In this document: piece after piece, positions 10,808-24,066 of the stretch
How positions within the stretch are numbered: the stretch's first letter is position 1
How the letters are laid out: every line of letters begins with the position of its first letter
NCBI GenBank assembly: GCA_008931825.1
Contig: QXVZ01011143.1
Coordinates: 1 to 45,382, forward strand
Reading direction: 5' to 3'
Length of the DNA stretch: 45,382 bases
DNA from: Phallusia fumigata
Taxonomy: Eukaryota; Chordata; Ascidiacea; Phlebobranchia; Ascidiidae
Translations under genes and position numbers: made by a program
Notes under the pieces: model-generated
Told to the model about the DNA's origin: nothing
The model's input: the letters and a program-made list of their open reading frames with translations, nothing else
Databases searched by the model: none

Positions 10808-13800
10808 GTGATAGTTTCAGTTCCAGGAATATGCTTGACATTATACGTCGAGGTTGACGAGTTCTACCGTCAAACCTCTTGCGTTTTGCGAATGCTGGTA
10901 TCAATTTCAGGCCAGTCTGCCTGGGGTAGGTATTCTTGAATTGTGAAATGGAAGAATTTGGCTCGAGTCATTTCAAGTGACGGTGACTCGAAACACATCC
11001 ATTGATTACCGGTAATAAACTTCAAGTCAAGTTTAAAAGATGTTAACATTTGGTGATGCTTAGGACTGTTCCCAAATAACTAATCTACGTGTAATCAACA
11101 ATNNNNNNNNNNNNNNNNNNNNNNNNNNNNNNNNNNNNNNNNNNNNNNNNNNNNNNNNNNNNNNNNNNNNNNNNNNNNNNNNNNNNNNNNNNNNNNNNNN
11201 NNNNNNNNNNNNNNNNNNNNNNGCGTGGTGTTATCTGCAAACAGACAGCTGCAAGTTTTCTCAGTTGCTATTCAACCAACTGGTTTTGCGCAGTTGGTTT
11301 TGAGGGCGGGGTCTTATATCTTCGCTTGGTTTGGAACTGTTCAGCAGTCCGTTAAGTAATGTTTCAACCATGAAACTTGCATTTTGGTGGTTGCTGAGTT
11401 ACCGATCAGACAATGGATAGCGCCTAATTTTCAAGGCGTTTTATATTTTGTTTACTAAACAATGTTAACCTGGTTTGTTTGAACAAAACTCTTTAAGCAC
11501 TTAAAGCATGTGTGTTTATACAGTGCAGTATACAGCAGTAGCACTTATGTCTCTGCGCTTGTAGTAATCCATGTTGAACAGGAGTATAAATTGTACAATA
11601 TTGGTCTAATATCAGTACTAGCCATACATCATGTAGATTTAAAACGCATCAGAGTCAACACTACGACATGTCCACACGCATGTTTGTACCGGACCGTTGC
11701 GCAATAGAATAATAGGGCTCTTTGACTTGTCGTTTTCTGTTTGTTGTTGAAGCGTAAATGGTACGGAGACTTGCATTTCTGCCGCCTACAGTTCCTGAAA
11801 TTGATTTTAGTTGTGACTCAGCTTTAGGAAGTGGTCCCAGACGTGTTGCTTGCAACGAATTGTTTCCAGAACAGCGATTCGAGGTAACCCTAATGTTCGG
11901 CGTGACGTCACAATGTTCTTGACCCTTTTTCTATGTTTTACCCCCTTACTATTTTCGCATAACTTCAAGGGCAATTGGGGGCGGAACATACAACAAGTAT
12001 CACAAAAATATTTTTTGGTTGGTTTTTCTCAAAAAGAGTGAACTGTAAAAAGATTGTAATCAAACGATTAACTGTTTTAACTGTATATATTTAACAATAT
12101 AACCCCTTTCTTTCGGCTAATAATCAAAACCGACGTCTCTTCTCGCTATTTTTGTAACATCAAATAAATAGGGGAAAAGGGACGCCGGTTTCGAGAAAAA
12201 CGTTGTTGATGTTCCCTAACAATCGTGCACAAATGCGTGATTGATCGCTGCTTCGGGAAGTGGCCGCACACGTCAAACGCATTGCTGGCTGTGATGTTTT
12301 GAGATGCTTCCACTTGCAGCAGCGCGCGGTAAGACCACGAGTACGAACCACTATCTGTGCTGTGAGCTGATGTGGATGTTAGTGCTGTGAGTTGGTGTGG
12401 ATGTTAGTGATAGTTTCAGTTCCAGGAATATGCTTGACATTATACGTCGAGGTTGACGAGTTCTACCGTCAAACCTCTTGCGTTTTGCGAATGCTGGTAT
12501 CAATTTCAGGCCAGTCTGCCTGGGGTAGGTATTCTTGAATTGTGAAATGGAAGAATTTGGCTCGAGTCATTTCAAGTGACGGTGACTCGAAACACATCCA
12601 TTGATTACCGGTAATAAACTTCAAGTCAAGTTTAAAAGATGTTAACATTTGGTGATGCTTAGGACTGTTCCCAAATAACTAATCTACGTGTAATCAACAA
12701 TCCTTTACAACCCAGACGTTTTTCGTAGACCGTAACTTACGACAAAACGGCGTTAATTGACTCAAGTCGTGTTACTGCAAAATTCGGATTGGCTTGCGGG
12801 TTTTATACTACAACATGGCGAAAATGTTACGTGTAACAAAATCAATGGATTTTAGAGTTTGTGTCATAAAAATTGCGCAATCGGTGCGTTATATGGTAAA
12901 TTAACAGATGCGTTCAAACTTTGAAACTTGTTTTCTCCGCAATTCCTATGTACATAATGAAGCAACATACAAAGGAAAAAACATCCTTACACACGGATAT
13001 GTTTAGTTCGATTTCCGTTGTGTTAGCACAAATTGTCGATCCGAAAGTTTACACAGTCGAGTTAATAAACCGCCCTCACCTCGCATTTAGACTATCTATA
13101 GCTTGCCTTACAGCTCGCCCATCCAAACGCCTTCCTACTTGCCATCTGCCATTATTTGCTCTTCTGCCGGCTCATTGTTTACGCTGTCATCGAAAACAGG
13201 AAGCACTGTGAAAAATCTGCCGCCTGCTGCCAGCATTCATCGCATTGTTTTTTTCAATGGGTAAGGGTCATTTCGTTTTTTTTTGGCATTTGTGCAGTCA
13301 ATCGTGTTGATTTAGGGAGTGAAATGCTAGGTTCGTGCAACAGTTTTGAACTTCAGCACAGATTTTGCATTACGTTCAACGCAGGTTTGAACAACCCGCC
13401 AATAGAATTGCGGCCGAACGTTAATAAGTAACAAGCGATTACATTTCAAACACATCTGTATAAAATTCATTTTCGTGTTAGAGCTGTATATACTCGAAAT
13501 AGGAAAGTAAACAGTCATACTCGATAAGGACGACGCGTGGACACCTCAACCACCGCTCAGAACACCTTGCGAAAGCAACGTTCACTTTGAAAATATAAAC
13601 CATGAAGGGTGCATTCGGGTTCGGTGCATGGAAGTCGCACATTAAATGTCAGCTGAGAGCAAGGCATTAGGGAAGCGACGGATTTCAAAATCGGCCATAC
13701 TTTTTGATGTTTTAACTGATTACGTCACTAGTCGCCAGTTTAATGACTATTGACGTGTATCATATTAGGAAATGCTTACAACGTGTCAGCAGTCGTGTTG

Positions 13801-14223
13801 CAAGTCCTCTGCATTTAGTCTGAGATATGTTTTGCGAATTGTGTTGAACAAAAGCGGTTTCGCTAGTTGTTTTGCTTGCAGTTCTGTACACATACAATTT
13901 GCAGCCACGTGTATGCGACAGTAAAATCACGTTTGTGCTAAGATATGTGACCAAGCACATAACCTGACGTCTTATTTAGCCATACAGCTTTCACAGCACG
14001 TGATTCGAAACCTTTTGAAGTGTCGCAAATCGTGGTGAAGCTTGTTAACATCCTCCACGTATTTTTGTCAAGTGCCGGATTGCCGAAGGCGAACCAATCT
14101 CGTATGTGAGGCGGGCTTTACCTCGTTATAGTATGGGTATGTGAATTTATCGTGTCTTGTGTCAAAGCTGTTTTTTTGTGATTTTTCATCGGCGTCAAAA
14201 AAAAGAACGAATCCTTAGGGAGC

Positions 14224-14486
14224 CATGCTTTATAGCATTATAACTAGGTTCCCAATGTCGTGGGATTGACAAATTGCATTACAAATAAGGTTACAGAAAG
14301 GTTTGGTTGAAGGAAACGTCAAATTTGTGTTCAAGAGAGCCTTTTGCAGCCCAANCATGCTTTATAGCATTATAACTAGGTTCCCGATGTCGTGGGATTA
14401 ACAAATTGCATTACAAATAAGGTTACAGAAAGGTTAGGTTGAAGGAAACGTCAAATTTGTGTTCAAGAGAGCCTTTTGCAGCCCAA
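14224..14486. repeat. 131-bp duplication around a single N (assembly joint)
   Basis: 14224-14354 and 14356-14486 are nearly identical (a few substitutions, for example CCCAATGTC against CCCGATGTC), with one N at 14355. This is the same artefact pattern as elsewhere in the window. Confidence 0.85.
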
Positions 14487-16551
14487 CAAATATACGTCAA
14501 GGATATTTGTTTGTGTGCTTAAAACTGGTCTTGTTTTTATAAAGGTTTCTTCAGTATAAAATCGCGTTGGACTTTTTAAAGTAATAGCCTTTGTTGAAAA
14601 ATTATGGTTTGACAAAAAATCTCTCTAAAGACTTGAAGAGTTCTATAAACTTGATAGATAAAATTCCAAAACTTGTGGCTTTAAAAATAATGACTTTGTA
14701 CGCTTGTTTTGTTTACAACGAAACTATTACTTTACTTTAGGTATCGAAGGCAACATTTGATTTTCGTTCAGTTTGCTAACAACAAATGGAATTTTCAGCT
14801 AGGATTTCTTTGCAAAAGCTGGTAAATTAAAATGTGTTTTGTATGATTCGCTTTTGGAATGGCGTTTTTACCTCCACGGACACTTAAACTATTTTTAGAT
14901 TATGCGGAAATTCGCCCTGGCTTGAGTTATTTTAGGGTAGGGAATTCTTCCTCAACAGATACCGCGAGAGGTTTGTTAAACCAAACCAATTTGTGTACAA
15001 GCACGGCAAGTTCGCGCCACGTTTATACGAAAACCGCCACAATTAGAATGTGACCACTCTACGTGGAAAAACCAAGAACGCAGTTTTTAGTACACATGGA
15101 ACAGTGCGTGGTAGATCTTTCAATTAACCCCAAACAAAACGGCGAATTCGCAGGCTAATTTCACTCAAAACTGCGTAAATGTGTATTGTTTTCGTTCGAC
15201 TTTGTGGAACATGATAAGTGGTGACGTTTGCACTTGAGTGGTTGCGGTTTTTCGTGCACACCATTACAGTGATTCACAACGAAAATAGTTTACTTACGGG
15301 AAGACTCGCCCAACCATTTCAAAATTAACAGTGACTTCGTGAGATTTGTATCAAGGTAGCAGCTAATTTTAGAATTCACAGCAGACGGTTTATCAGTTAT
15401 GTGTTGTTTTGTACAGAAAATGCCCGTTGGTTGCCAAATTGAGTAGCGCAGTTTATTTAAAAAAAATCTTAACCTTAAAACTTTCTATTCGAATAACTGG
15501 CATTAACAGTCATGTAAATTTATCTGAGAATCTGCCATGACAGTCGTGCGTAGTCAATAGTTACTAAAGCACACTCAGCAACTTTGAATGTCGAGATTCA
15601 ACGGTTAAAGCAGCTGCATAACTGCTAATGACGCCAAACGACAATCAAACTCATTTTGCCGCCAGGAAATCCAAATGTTAGCATTAAATCGTGACCATGA
15701 TTGCTATAACCGGTGTAATGTGTCAAGAACAGACGTGCGTTGAAACTAGGTAGAATCACATTGGTGTTGGGTAATGGAACCCATACGCTTGTTGTTACAG
15801 CTGCTTTGTTTTCGGAGACACCTAAAACTATAGGTTTCATACACACATGCTGTTGCGATTGAAATAAGAGTTTAACTTTGTTACGACCCCAACAGGCCAG
15901 ACATCGTCATTTACTTTTATACAATATCACTGAGTTTTGTTTTGAACGGCTGTGCATACGTGATGGTAAACGTTTTTTCCACGCAACTTATACCAAGGCA
16001 ACATGGAGAACTTGCACTCTTTCGTGCGTGACGTCGCTTTCTGCGTCACCTGTAGTTGTCGAAAAACGCCACAAACTGAAATTTCCCACTCCTAGAGCGA
16101 ACGAGCGCTTTGAACCTGGTAAGACGAAACGCGGAAAGACTATTTTTAGTCAAACTAGTTTCTGTTCTGCTCGCTTTTATAACTTTGGCGTCAGTTCAGA
16201 CTTGAATACTAGTTGGGTCGCATCTGGCCGAAAGCCTGACAAGTAAGGTGCAAATGTGTATGTTTAGAAGCCCCGAAGTGAAAATTCACACGTGGCAAAT
16301 GTTGTGAAGTGCGCATCAGACTCAGACTTTTTTCATCAGACTCATACTGATAAACTCAGACTTTTTTCTAGGTAGCGTGCACCTTACTGTGACAGAGTTC
16401 ACCACTCCCAGCAAACAGGGATAAATATTGTCCGAGACAGCAACCGACCAGTCGCGAGTCACAGCCTATTGTTTGATTATCAGCGCCTGGCCACGAGTTA
16501 CAACAAACTGCTAACCGGGTCATCATTCATTGTCAAACCCAACCGCGTTCT

Positions 16552-16561
16552 ACGCATGCGC
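16552..16561. promoter_or_regulatory. NRF1-like ACGCATGCGC site
   Basis: A palindromic, CpG-containing motif close to the NRF1 consensus sits at the left of a small CpG cluster (16545-16615) that also has a CA/CG-alternating run. It might mark an unrecognised promoter, but no transcript structure is visible next to it. Confidence 0.2.
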
Positions 16562-18836
16562 TTTCGCGCATATGAGCGACAGACACACACACGCGCACAA
16601 GCGACTTGATCGAATGTCAACAAATTTCCGTTGAAAATTTGAGTCCGAGTTTGACTTGGCTGATTCCAGTTGTCCTAACGAAACATTTTATGGTGAAGTT
16701 AGGCAGTCGTCCTTTAGGCAACGCAATAGTAATTAACGGAAGTACGACAATATTCTGTTCTGTAAGCATTCTTGGAAAGACGTTTGATGCGGTAAACTGA
16801 ACTGTGTGATGTGCCGTTGTTAGTTTGTCAGCTTTGTAGCCGACTAGTTTCGCAAAGTGAAGTTTATGGAAGTTTTAAGCCGAGGTGGAGTTAAACTGAC
16901 CGCCATGTAACCAACACTACTGTCGAAAATAGTGATTTCAGATCTGATTTCTAAGTATTTTTACTGTCAATTTAACTGTTTGCTAAGGGAACGTTATGAC
17001 AGAAAACGCTCTCGCCACCGGCCGTATAAACTGAGAACGTTTCCGTTCTTCAGCAGGTGAATTGGCTAGTGTTAGTTTCTCTCGCAATTTCATGACTTTT
17101 AGTGTTTCCCTTGTAAATACCATTGCGTGGAAACTTACTTTAGGAGAAACAGAAATGAAACTATGTTGGACCACAAAAGAACAGTTTCACTTTCAACAGT
17201 TTAAGATGTGATGTCAGATTTTATGCTTTTTTAATTTCAAAGAAACGTTTTGAAAAGGGTAGGAATAGACGTAAAAGGCAATGCTGCTATTACTGATCCG
17301 ATCTGCACCCTTTGGTGAACTGGCAAAGTTTAACGTCTTCCCAAATGTTAAGCAGACCGAACGCTTCATGTACAATTTCTTGCCTTTTAAGTGTGGTTCC
17401 AGAAAAAATCTAGACATCGTTTTGGACAAATTAGGCTGGACATTAGGAATTGCTTTGCAAAAACTGAAAGTCGTTCGAGTTCGCTGAAAAATGTTCGGCA
17501 GTTCCAGTATTCAGTGATTACCACAGCCATTAAGCTGTCGCCAGGTCTTGAATCGGAAGTGTTGGACGCCGAAGTTTTAGTTTACCCAGAAAACCGCAAA
17601 TGGCCCTAAGAGACTACATGGCGCGGTGTGTAAACTTTTTGTGACAGTTATTAGTTGCCTGCAGTGACTGGTTTTATGTCAGGAGTTCTTAAGCAGGGGT
17701 GGCCAGACCCCCAAACGGTGTGAGATCTGTTCCTAGTGGGTGCAAGGATGCTGCCTCGTTAGGATTAGTTAGATAGATATCTGTAACATCTCAACGACCA
17801 AAAAAGGCAATGGTAGTGTTATTTGAACATAATGAAAAGAATAATTATATTTCGGAAATTACAACAGGAAAAACTGGTTTGATTTTAAATCGGTGACGAC
17901 AAGAAAAATTAAGAAATCATTGTTTGAGGCAAATTTAATGCTGTTAGTTGCAAAGGAACAAAGAAAAATTGTGTGATAAAAAGAGTATGTTTAAAAAGTG
18001 TGTTTAGTTTCTGCACGCTTTGTAGGACAAAACAATTCGATGTTTAGAAGTTACTGGCCAAAACATAACAAAACTAGAATGATTACGCTTTTTACCACAA
18101 CCTTTCTGTAGGTCTGACCCAATGTGCTCTCAAATTTAATTTTAAAATTGCACCTATCACGCCGAAAATGTGCAAATAAGGCAATATGCGTTTTTAGCAG
18201 CTAAACGCGAAAGTAGGATATGTCAGACGATTTGTCAACAAATTTTTCGAAACGCGGAAACACGGTAATTATGGGCTGCGCCAATCCTTCAAAATGCTTC
18301 AAGCTGGTTACCAGGACAGGCTCGTAAAATTTAAAGAAAAATTGTGAACCATGTTGTTCACGGGTCTAACGATTAGGTCTTAAACCAATCAATTCTTTGT
18401 ATTTTTTATACTTGTACTTTTTGAAACCTTGCATTTTGGACGTTAAACGTTTTGTTGTTCCCCCGCCTAGGACATGCGCTAAAACGCCTTATTCTTAGAT
18501 AAAACAGGTTTTGGGTAGTGTGACAATGACAAAACGTGGCACTTTTGCTCTTACAACCTTTCATGCTTTCAGCGGCTTTTTCAAGCAGCGTTTCGCAAAA
18601 GAATGTGATTTGTTTTTAAAATGTGATAAAAAAAGTGGAAGCTTTGTTGCAATTGACTTTCGACGTGCTTTTTTAGATTGAAAATATCGTTCACAAACAT
18701 GCCTCTCCTTAGCGTATAGAGCAAGTGCGATATGTTATAGACAGATGCCATAATACACCCCAACATGCTTTATTAAATCACATATCTGTTCGCCTCCGGA
18801 CATGATTTGTCATCTCCTGCAATGACTTTCGGTGTG

Positions 18837-18844
18837 TGACGTCA
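18837..18844. promoter_or_regulatory. CRE palindrome TGACGTCA
   Basis: A perfect palindrome in intergenic DNA, context GTGTGTGACGTCATGCAC. Confidence 0.3.
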
Positions 18845-19973
18845 TGCACGAACTAAAAATCCATTGTATGCTAAAATCTTCGTCGTGATATGGGTAGTGT
18901 CGTTCGCGTAATTATAGTTAGTTGACAGGAAGTGTAGTTACGTTGTAATCTGCGCAGATAATAAGATCCATCAAGAGGTATAGAAGTGTGATGTGCAATT
19001 AAGAAGCTGCGTTTAAAAGATGCCTCACAGAGGAAATACGTTGGTTGTAAAGTAGTGCTATTAGTTTGATCTTTTATGAACTCCTCAGGGTTTAAGATTA
19101 TTGGTTGTTGCAGATTTGGAAAATGTGATCTTAACGCCATAAATGAAAAACTAGCAACAAAAGATCTTCGTTCTCGAAAGAACTTTGAATAGAGGTTTTT
19201 CATGGTATGACATGTCAGAATACCAAAGCTGGAGAAAGCTACTGAGCAATTTGCTTGTACGTAAGCGTCGGTTTATCCCCACGCAGGCCTTTGCAATTAA
19301 AAGCGCCAGCTGACCCCACAGAGGAACATATGTTGTTAGCATTAATTTTTGATTTACCTAAATATATGAGGTGTATTGTATTTGTGTCTAACGTTCTTTT
19401 ATGGATGCTCATTTGAAACCAATATCGATATTTGGGCCCTGGCCATTTGCGAAACGGGAATATTCTTCGATTTAGTACCAGGGATTCCGCAGTGGAGTAG
19501 TGGACGAATTCATGAATTGCATCAGGTGGTCGGTAAGAAAACAAACTACAAATTAACAGAAGCATGAGGTGTCGTACACTGGATCGTTATCAGAGTTATC
19601 AACTCATTAATGTCAATCAGCAGATAAGTCGGTCACTAACTACTTTTTTGTTATTTATGATAAAACATCTACTAACAGTGGGTAGAACCATCATCGAAAA
19701 CGTGCAGCGCAACATACGGCGCAATCAAATGACGTATATTTTCATTCATGTTGGCGCAACTTTTCTTGTTTTGCTGCGCGTACGACACCATGCTTGCGAA
19801 ATCGCACTTCTTAAGTTGCACGTGAGAAATCGGTGGTGTAATTGCACAAGGCTGTTAAAAATGTGTGCAGTGTTTGTCTACAAAGTGTGTAAGTACGCAC
19901 TTTATATTATTCCATTACAGTTTGTCCACTTACAAGGGTCCCCACATTACATGTAAAAAATAATACTTTTAAT

Positions 19974-20151
19974 TCACGTGACGAATATACCAAATACATC
20001 ACGTGACAACGGCTGACTTTGTGATAGGTCAAATTACCCGCTGTCGATAAAGTTGACAAGATGCCCGTAGATTTTCCCATGCAGCTCTGCCAATTTTTTC
20101 CGAGCACGGACTCGTGATAGATGGTCGACGTCATATCTCCAGATCACGTGA
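19974..20151. promoter_or_regulatory. Cluster of three TCACGTGA E-box palindromes
   Basis: Identical 8-bp palindromes occur at 19974-19981, 19999-20006 and 20144-20151, with a GACGTCAT half-CRE between the last two near 20128. TCACGTGA is the preferred site of bHLH-ZIP factors such as MITF/TFE and USF. Three within 178 bp suggests a cis-regulatory module. The target gene is unknown, and the next gene to the right is the G alpha gene, 6.5 kb away. Confidence 0.35.
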
Positions 20152-20774
20152 TGATCTTTAGATAGATTGTCGCAATTTACAATGGCGCATGACTTCCGGT
20201 GGATAGGTCAGAGTTGGTGATGTTATAAGTCAACGTCATGACTGTGCGCTGTAAAAAACCACCGCCTTGGATAAGCGGTTGCAGTGCTGAAGGTTCGAGG
20301 TGGAATATTTTTATGTGAATGCTTATCAGTGAAAATTGATATTTAGAGTTAAATTCAGGTTCTTACAAACAGTTTTTTACTGTACTATTATATTTTAGGC
20401 CAGAACACGTGGTATTTAATTATCGTGTTGCATTTGAAAGGGGTGCTGTAGAAAAAGAAGACACGTTTGTCCAGCACTAGCGCACACGAAATAGTATTGA
20501 ATTGTTAACAATTGTTTGTCTAACTAGTATAGTGGTCATTTTTCCTCATTGCTTCTTCACGATGATACTATCTCTGGGTAGGGTCTAAACTTTAAACGAA
20601 TTTGTTTCAAGGACTATTCAAACTCTTTGAAAGCCCCCAAGAAGTTTTCATCACACAGGTTGTAGCTGTGGAAGTATATAAATCTGCTTAACATTTCCAT
20701 TGTTGTGTTTATTATTGTGCCATACCTGGCATGAGGACTACAGCCGCCCCCGCAGCGTAGCGGATGTTAATCTG

Positions 20775-20815
20775 TGACGTCACATCCAGAGTGTTGCGTA
20801 TTTTCGGTGACGTCA
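20775..20815. promoter_or_regulatory. Pair of CRE palindromes
   Basis: TGACGTCA occurs at 20775-20782 (as the longer TGTGACGTCACA) and at 20808-20815, 33 bp apart or about three helical turns. The second is followed by CACGTAG. They lie about 600 bp from the E-box cluster. Confidence 0.35.
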
Positions 20816-21501
20816 TTCACGTAGAGTGCAGCGAGGGGAAATGTATCGACCGTTTGCTACGTGTCATCAGTAGGCATTGCAGTGGCTGCGTCAAATCTTA
20901 CATTTTAAACAGATTGGTTTCGAGTCGGTTGTCCTCGAGAAAACATCGTTAGCATTTGGGCAGGTTGGTGTGGTCAAGACAATTGAGACAGGCGCGAATA
21001 TTCGGTGTAGGTCAGGCTTCCGCTTCGTGCTGTTATATTGGATATTTTTATCTGTTGCAGCTGCTATCCGCATTTCCATCAGCCTGTCGGCATTTTTTCG
21101 TTCCAGAGCAACAGGGTATTTGTTAGTCTCTCAATCATACAGTATTAGTGCAAAATAATATTGCTTATTAGCAATGCAGTTAGGTAACGTATTTCAGTGT
21201 CACAAACGTGTTGGTTGCATTCGCTTTGCTGCCAAAACAAGCTCGGTGAAAGACCTAAATAGGCAGCTAAGGCAGATGTCGTCTCTACGATTCGGCAAAA
21301 CTTGATGTAATTGCAGTTCTGGCACGCGCATTATTGCGCACGCACTCTTGTTGGGTTTTTCACTTTCAGTGTTTTCAGCGCAGAACCTCGCAGAATTGCT
21401 ATGATGCAAATTAAAGCTCTCTACATGCACAGCTTTTGCAGACCTTCGAAATTTCAGACTTGTGTGCAAACAGCATTACCATTCTGCGCAATTGATACAA
21501 A

Positions 21502-21541
21502 ACCTGCAGACAGTGCACAGTGGGGTCTCATCAGTGCAGCT
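21502..21541 (-). ncRNA. Truncated type I hammerhead ribozyme remnant (copy A)
   Basis: On the minus strand the order is AGCTGCA (stem I, 5' strand), an intact CTGATGAG core, then a short tail ending CTGTC and TGCAGG (stem I, 3' strand, one mismatch). Relative to copy C about a dozen bases covering the right half of stem II and the catalytic GAAA are missing. It cannot be active, but it preserves the CTGATGA box that copies B and C have each lost at one position. Confidence 0.55.
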
Positions 21542-21640
21542 GGTGTCAAGAAACTGCATGGCTTTTCAGCCTGTTGCTGTCAATAAACTGGAGTGCCGTA
21601 ATCTGGCTACACTAACAGAAACGGCTAATGTCTTGTCACC

Positions 21641-21693
21641 AGCTGCACTGATAAGACGTTGCAGATCGAAACACTGTGACACTGTCTGCAGCT
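21641..21693 (+). ncRNA. Type I hammerhead ribozyme, one core substitution (copy B)
   Basis: In order on the plus strand: AGCTGCA (21641-21647, stem I), CTGATAAG (21648-21655, consensus CTGATGAG with G8 to A), a degraded stem II ending ATC, GAAA (21668-21671), a short stem III (21671-21685) with one mismatch and a 3-nt loop, the cleavage-site triplet GTC ending at 21686, and TGCAGCT (21687-21693), which pairs perfectly with the first segment over 7 bp. All elements of a type I hammerhead are in the right order. The G8 change should abolish or nearly abolish cleavage. Confidence 0.65.
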
Positions 21694-23909
21694 CACCAAT
21701 CATTGTAATGACTCTTTGCTATTGATGTAAAACCTATTTCAAAAAAATGATCTTTGAGGGTCGATTTATAAACCGCAATAAGCTTGTTTTAAAGTTCTGA
21801 TAGCATGCAGACTTGCGAGTGCTTGTCTAAAGTAATGTTTTTAAAATACTGCCACATCCATGTTGCATGTCTTTGTGCTGTTTTTACAGATACTGTGAAA
21901 CGTGCACGCATATCACAATACTGTCTGGGTTGATCACACGAAAAAGTATGACACCGTTATCTTACCAGTCGTCTTAAGATATTTACTTTTCAACAAATAC
22001 AATACAGCAGGAAACATTCAATAAACAGAACCCAGCTGATCGTAAAGAGGTCCCACAGAGGTTTCAAATTTGCGCTTTATGTGTGTTTACTTTGTATCTA
22101 TTGCGAATTAATTCGCTTGACCCGCACTAATTTTGGGCATCCGGTCGCCTACATACATTACGTCCCAGCGCGCGTTACGTTGTGCACGTTAGACGCTTAA
22201 AGTCGCCGGAAGGATGTGTTTGCTCTGCTTCTGTGTCGGACAGGACATAGTGATTAGAAGTACAAAAAAGTAACACAGCGGTATGCGACAAATCAGGCAG
22301 TTACAAAACAGGTGTACCAACATTGTGCGATCTTTTTATTTGCCTAACTTAGCGTATTAGTTTGTTTTACTTACTTGTTCTCTTGTACTTCGTTCTTCTA
22401 TTTGATTTGCAAAAAACGCGGAAACGATTTCTATAATATCAGAGATATGCAAGTCTATGACGTACAGTTGCTACCCTTAAAGGGTTAAATTAGTTTAGTA
22501 TTCTGACAATGTCTGTATGGGACAGAATTAAATTTCATGACGTGGATAGATTTCGTTGTTTGAAGTGTTCGGTGTACGCAAAACGGATGTAGCTATAGTA
22601 TAAGTAATGCCAGTGACAAATATTCTTAACTGCTAAATCGTTTCTAGTCAATATCATTTTGCGAAACTTTTGTTTTCGCAGCGTTGAGATTTTTGTGCAG
22701 TTTTTTGCTTTCGAAAGGCGTTGTGCAGGAAATTGAACAAACCAGCCTTGCAAATGGACCATCAACCTCGACCGCGTAAAGAGCCAGTGGGCCGGAAACT
22801 TGTTGTACTCGGTAGCGTCGTCTGGAAAAAAACCCAGCACGTACCTTCCTCGGGTTCAAAAATACACGGTCTAAGTGACCTCGGTGAGACTCATAAATTT
22901 TTTACCAGTGTTGCTCAATAGTGGAAAGAAATCCTTGTGGATGTCAAATTATTTCCAAGGTAAACGAGGAGAATGTTGTTAACGGGGGCGCAATTCGCCA
23001 AACGTGCAAAAAAATCATTTTTTTTGGCTATTTGCCAACTGCCAGTGCTATGTAATAAGTAATCAGAATAAAAAAGCAAACAGTAATTATGGGTCCCATT
23101 CTACATCGGCGATTTAGAACGCCAACTCTCTAGTTAGAAATCTGTCTTTGTTGTGTGTTTAATTATATTTGTTGATACACATAACCCAACATAACTTTTC
23201 TATTACCATGACTTCACTTGAGCCTTTTTCTGACAGCCTTGGCAAACCAAACTTAGTAAGCAACTAAACAATTTTTATTAGTTTAGGATTTGAATTTTTA
23301 ATAGCAAACCGCTATGGCGAATCATCTTTCAATGGTTTCTTTCTCCCCAACCTTGTAGCACATATGTCAAACATAACCTATGAATGGGCCGCCTATTTTT
23401 GTTACACCGACCGCATCCTCTTTCTCTGTTTGGCCCTTTGCTCGACCTTTAGAAAACATCAGGTCATTAAAAATCATCAAATTTCACATTCGCAAACATC
23501 AGCCAGGGCCGGCACAGCGTTATAGAGCCATTAAGAAATGCTTAGCAAAGGGCGTTGCGCTTTTTCGCATAGCCTGTGTTTGACTTGCAACAAAAAGTTT
23601 CTAGTACTTGTAGCTAATGTTGTCTAGGTGTGATTTATTGCCGCTAGAAGGTTTAAGAGCAGTACGTTCAGGTTTTCGAGTGTTGTATCTGCGTAGCGTT
23701 TGTGCAAAGCTATCATTTTTAATAGATCTTATAAAATCACAAAGTCTGCCCCCAGCGGGTGTTGGATATATAGTAGATAAATAATAGTTGCAAAGTTGTA
23801 TTTCCAACTCAAAATCAGCCGCTTAGTTTATTCAGCTAACTCTTCCTGCATCTGCCACTATTCAGCTTTTAACAGCGATCAATCGCAATATTTCAGTCCC
23901 TGTTTTTGA

Positions 23910-23917
23910 TGACGTCA
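23910..23917. promoter_or_regulatory. CRE palindrome TGACGTCA
   Basis: A perfect palindrome, context TTGATGACGTCACCATCC, in intergenic DNA 2.7 kb upstream of the G alpha start. Confidence 0.3.
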
Positions 23918-24028
23918 CCATCCAGTGAAATATTTATGTTCCGTTACGTTTGCTGTTTTAGCGAGAGACTAATTGATTGATTGATTAGCGAGCACCTAAG
24001 GATCTTTGGATCGATGTCAATGCGTTTG

Positions 24029-24066
24029 AATATTTTACGAATGCCAAAATATTTTACGAATGCCAA
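24029..24066. repeat. 19-bp perfect tandem duplication
   Basis: Two exact adjacent copies of AATATTTTACGAATGCCAA lie at 24029-24047 and 24048-24066. Confidence 0.9.

Larger units (their letters stand above)
9611..12701. repeat. 1.5-kb duplication flanking a 120-N gap (assembly redundancy)
   Basis: 9611-11102 (1492 bp) and 11223-12701 (1479 bp) are the same sequence in the same orientation, with scattered substitutions and two indels (11 bp near 9758 and 2 bp near 10020). Gap Ns fill 11103-11222. The divergence is of the size expected between alleles in a very polymorphic animal. No gene lies inside. A recent real tandem duplication cannot be excluded from sequence alone. Confidence 0.85.
21489..21735. 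mobile_element. Dispersed repeat copy with two hammerhead-ribozyme remnants in opposite orientation
   Basis: The segment is flanked by imperfect direct repeats, CAATTGATACAAAACCT (21489-21505) and CTATTGATGTAAAACCT (21719-21735). Inside are a minus-strand ribozyme remnant (21502-21541), a 59-bp module (21556-21614) that matches 39920-39978 at 51 of 59 positions, and a plus-strand ribozyme remnant (21641-21693). The relation to the copy in the CSTF3 intron shows this is an interspersed family. No protein is encoded. Confidence 0.6.

Noticed and set aside
9611-12701. Apparent 1.5-kb tandem duplication as a biological event
   Set aside because: All N joints in the window show the same pattern, so assembly redundancy is the better explanation.
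15878-16246. Longest orphan open frame of the intergenic region (122 codons, +)
   Set aside because: No recognisable domain, no good start context or splice structure, biased composition. An open frame of this length is expected by chance in 18 kb searched in six frames.
20255-20315. tRNA-like A box (TGGATAAGCGG) and GGTTCGAGG
   Set aside because: The boxes are far too close together for a tRNA and no cloverleaf can be drawn. At most a degraded tRNA-derived repeat.
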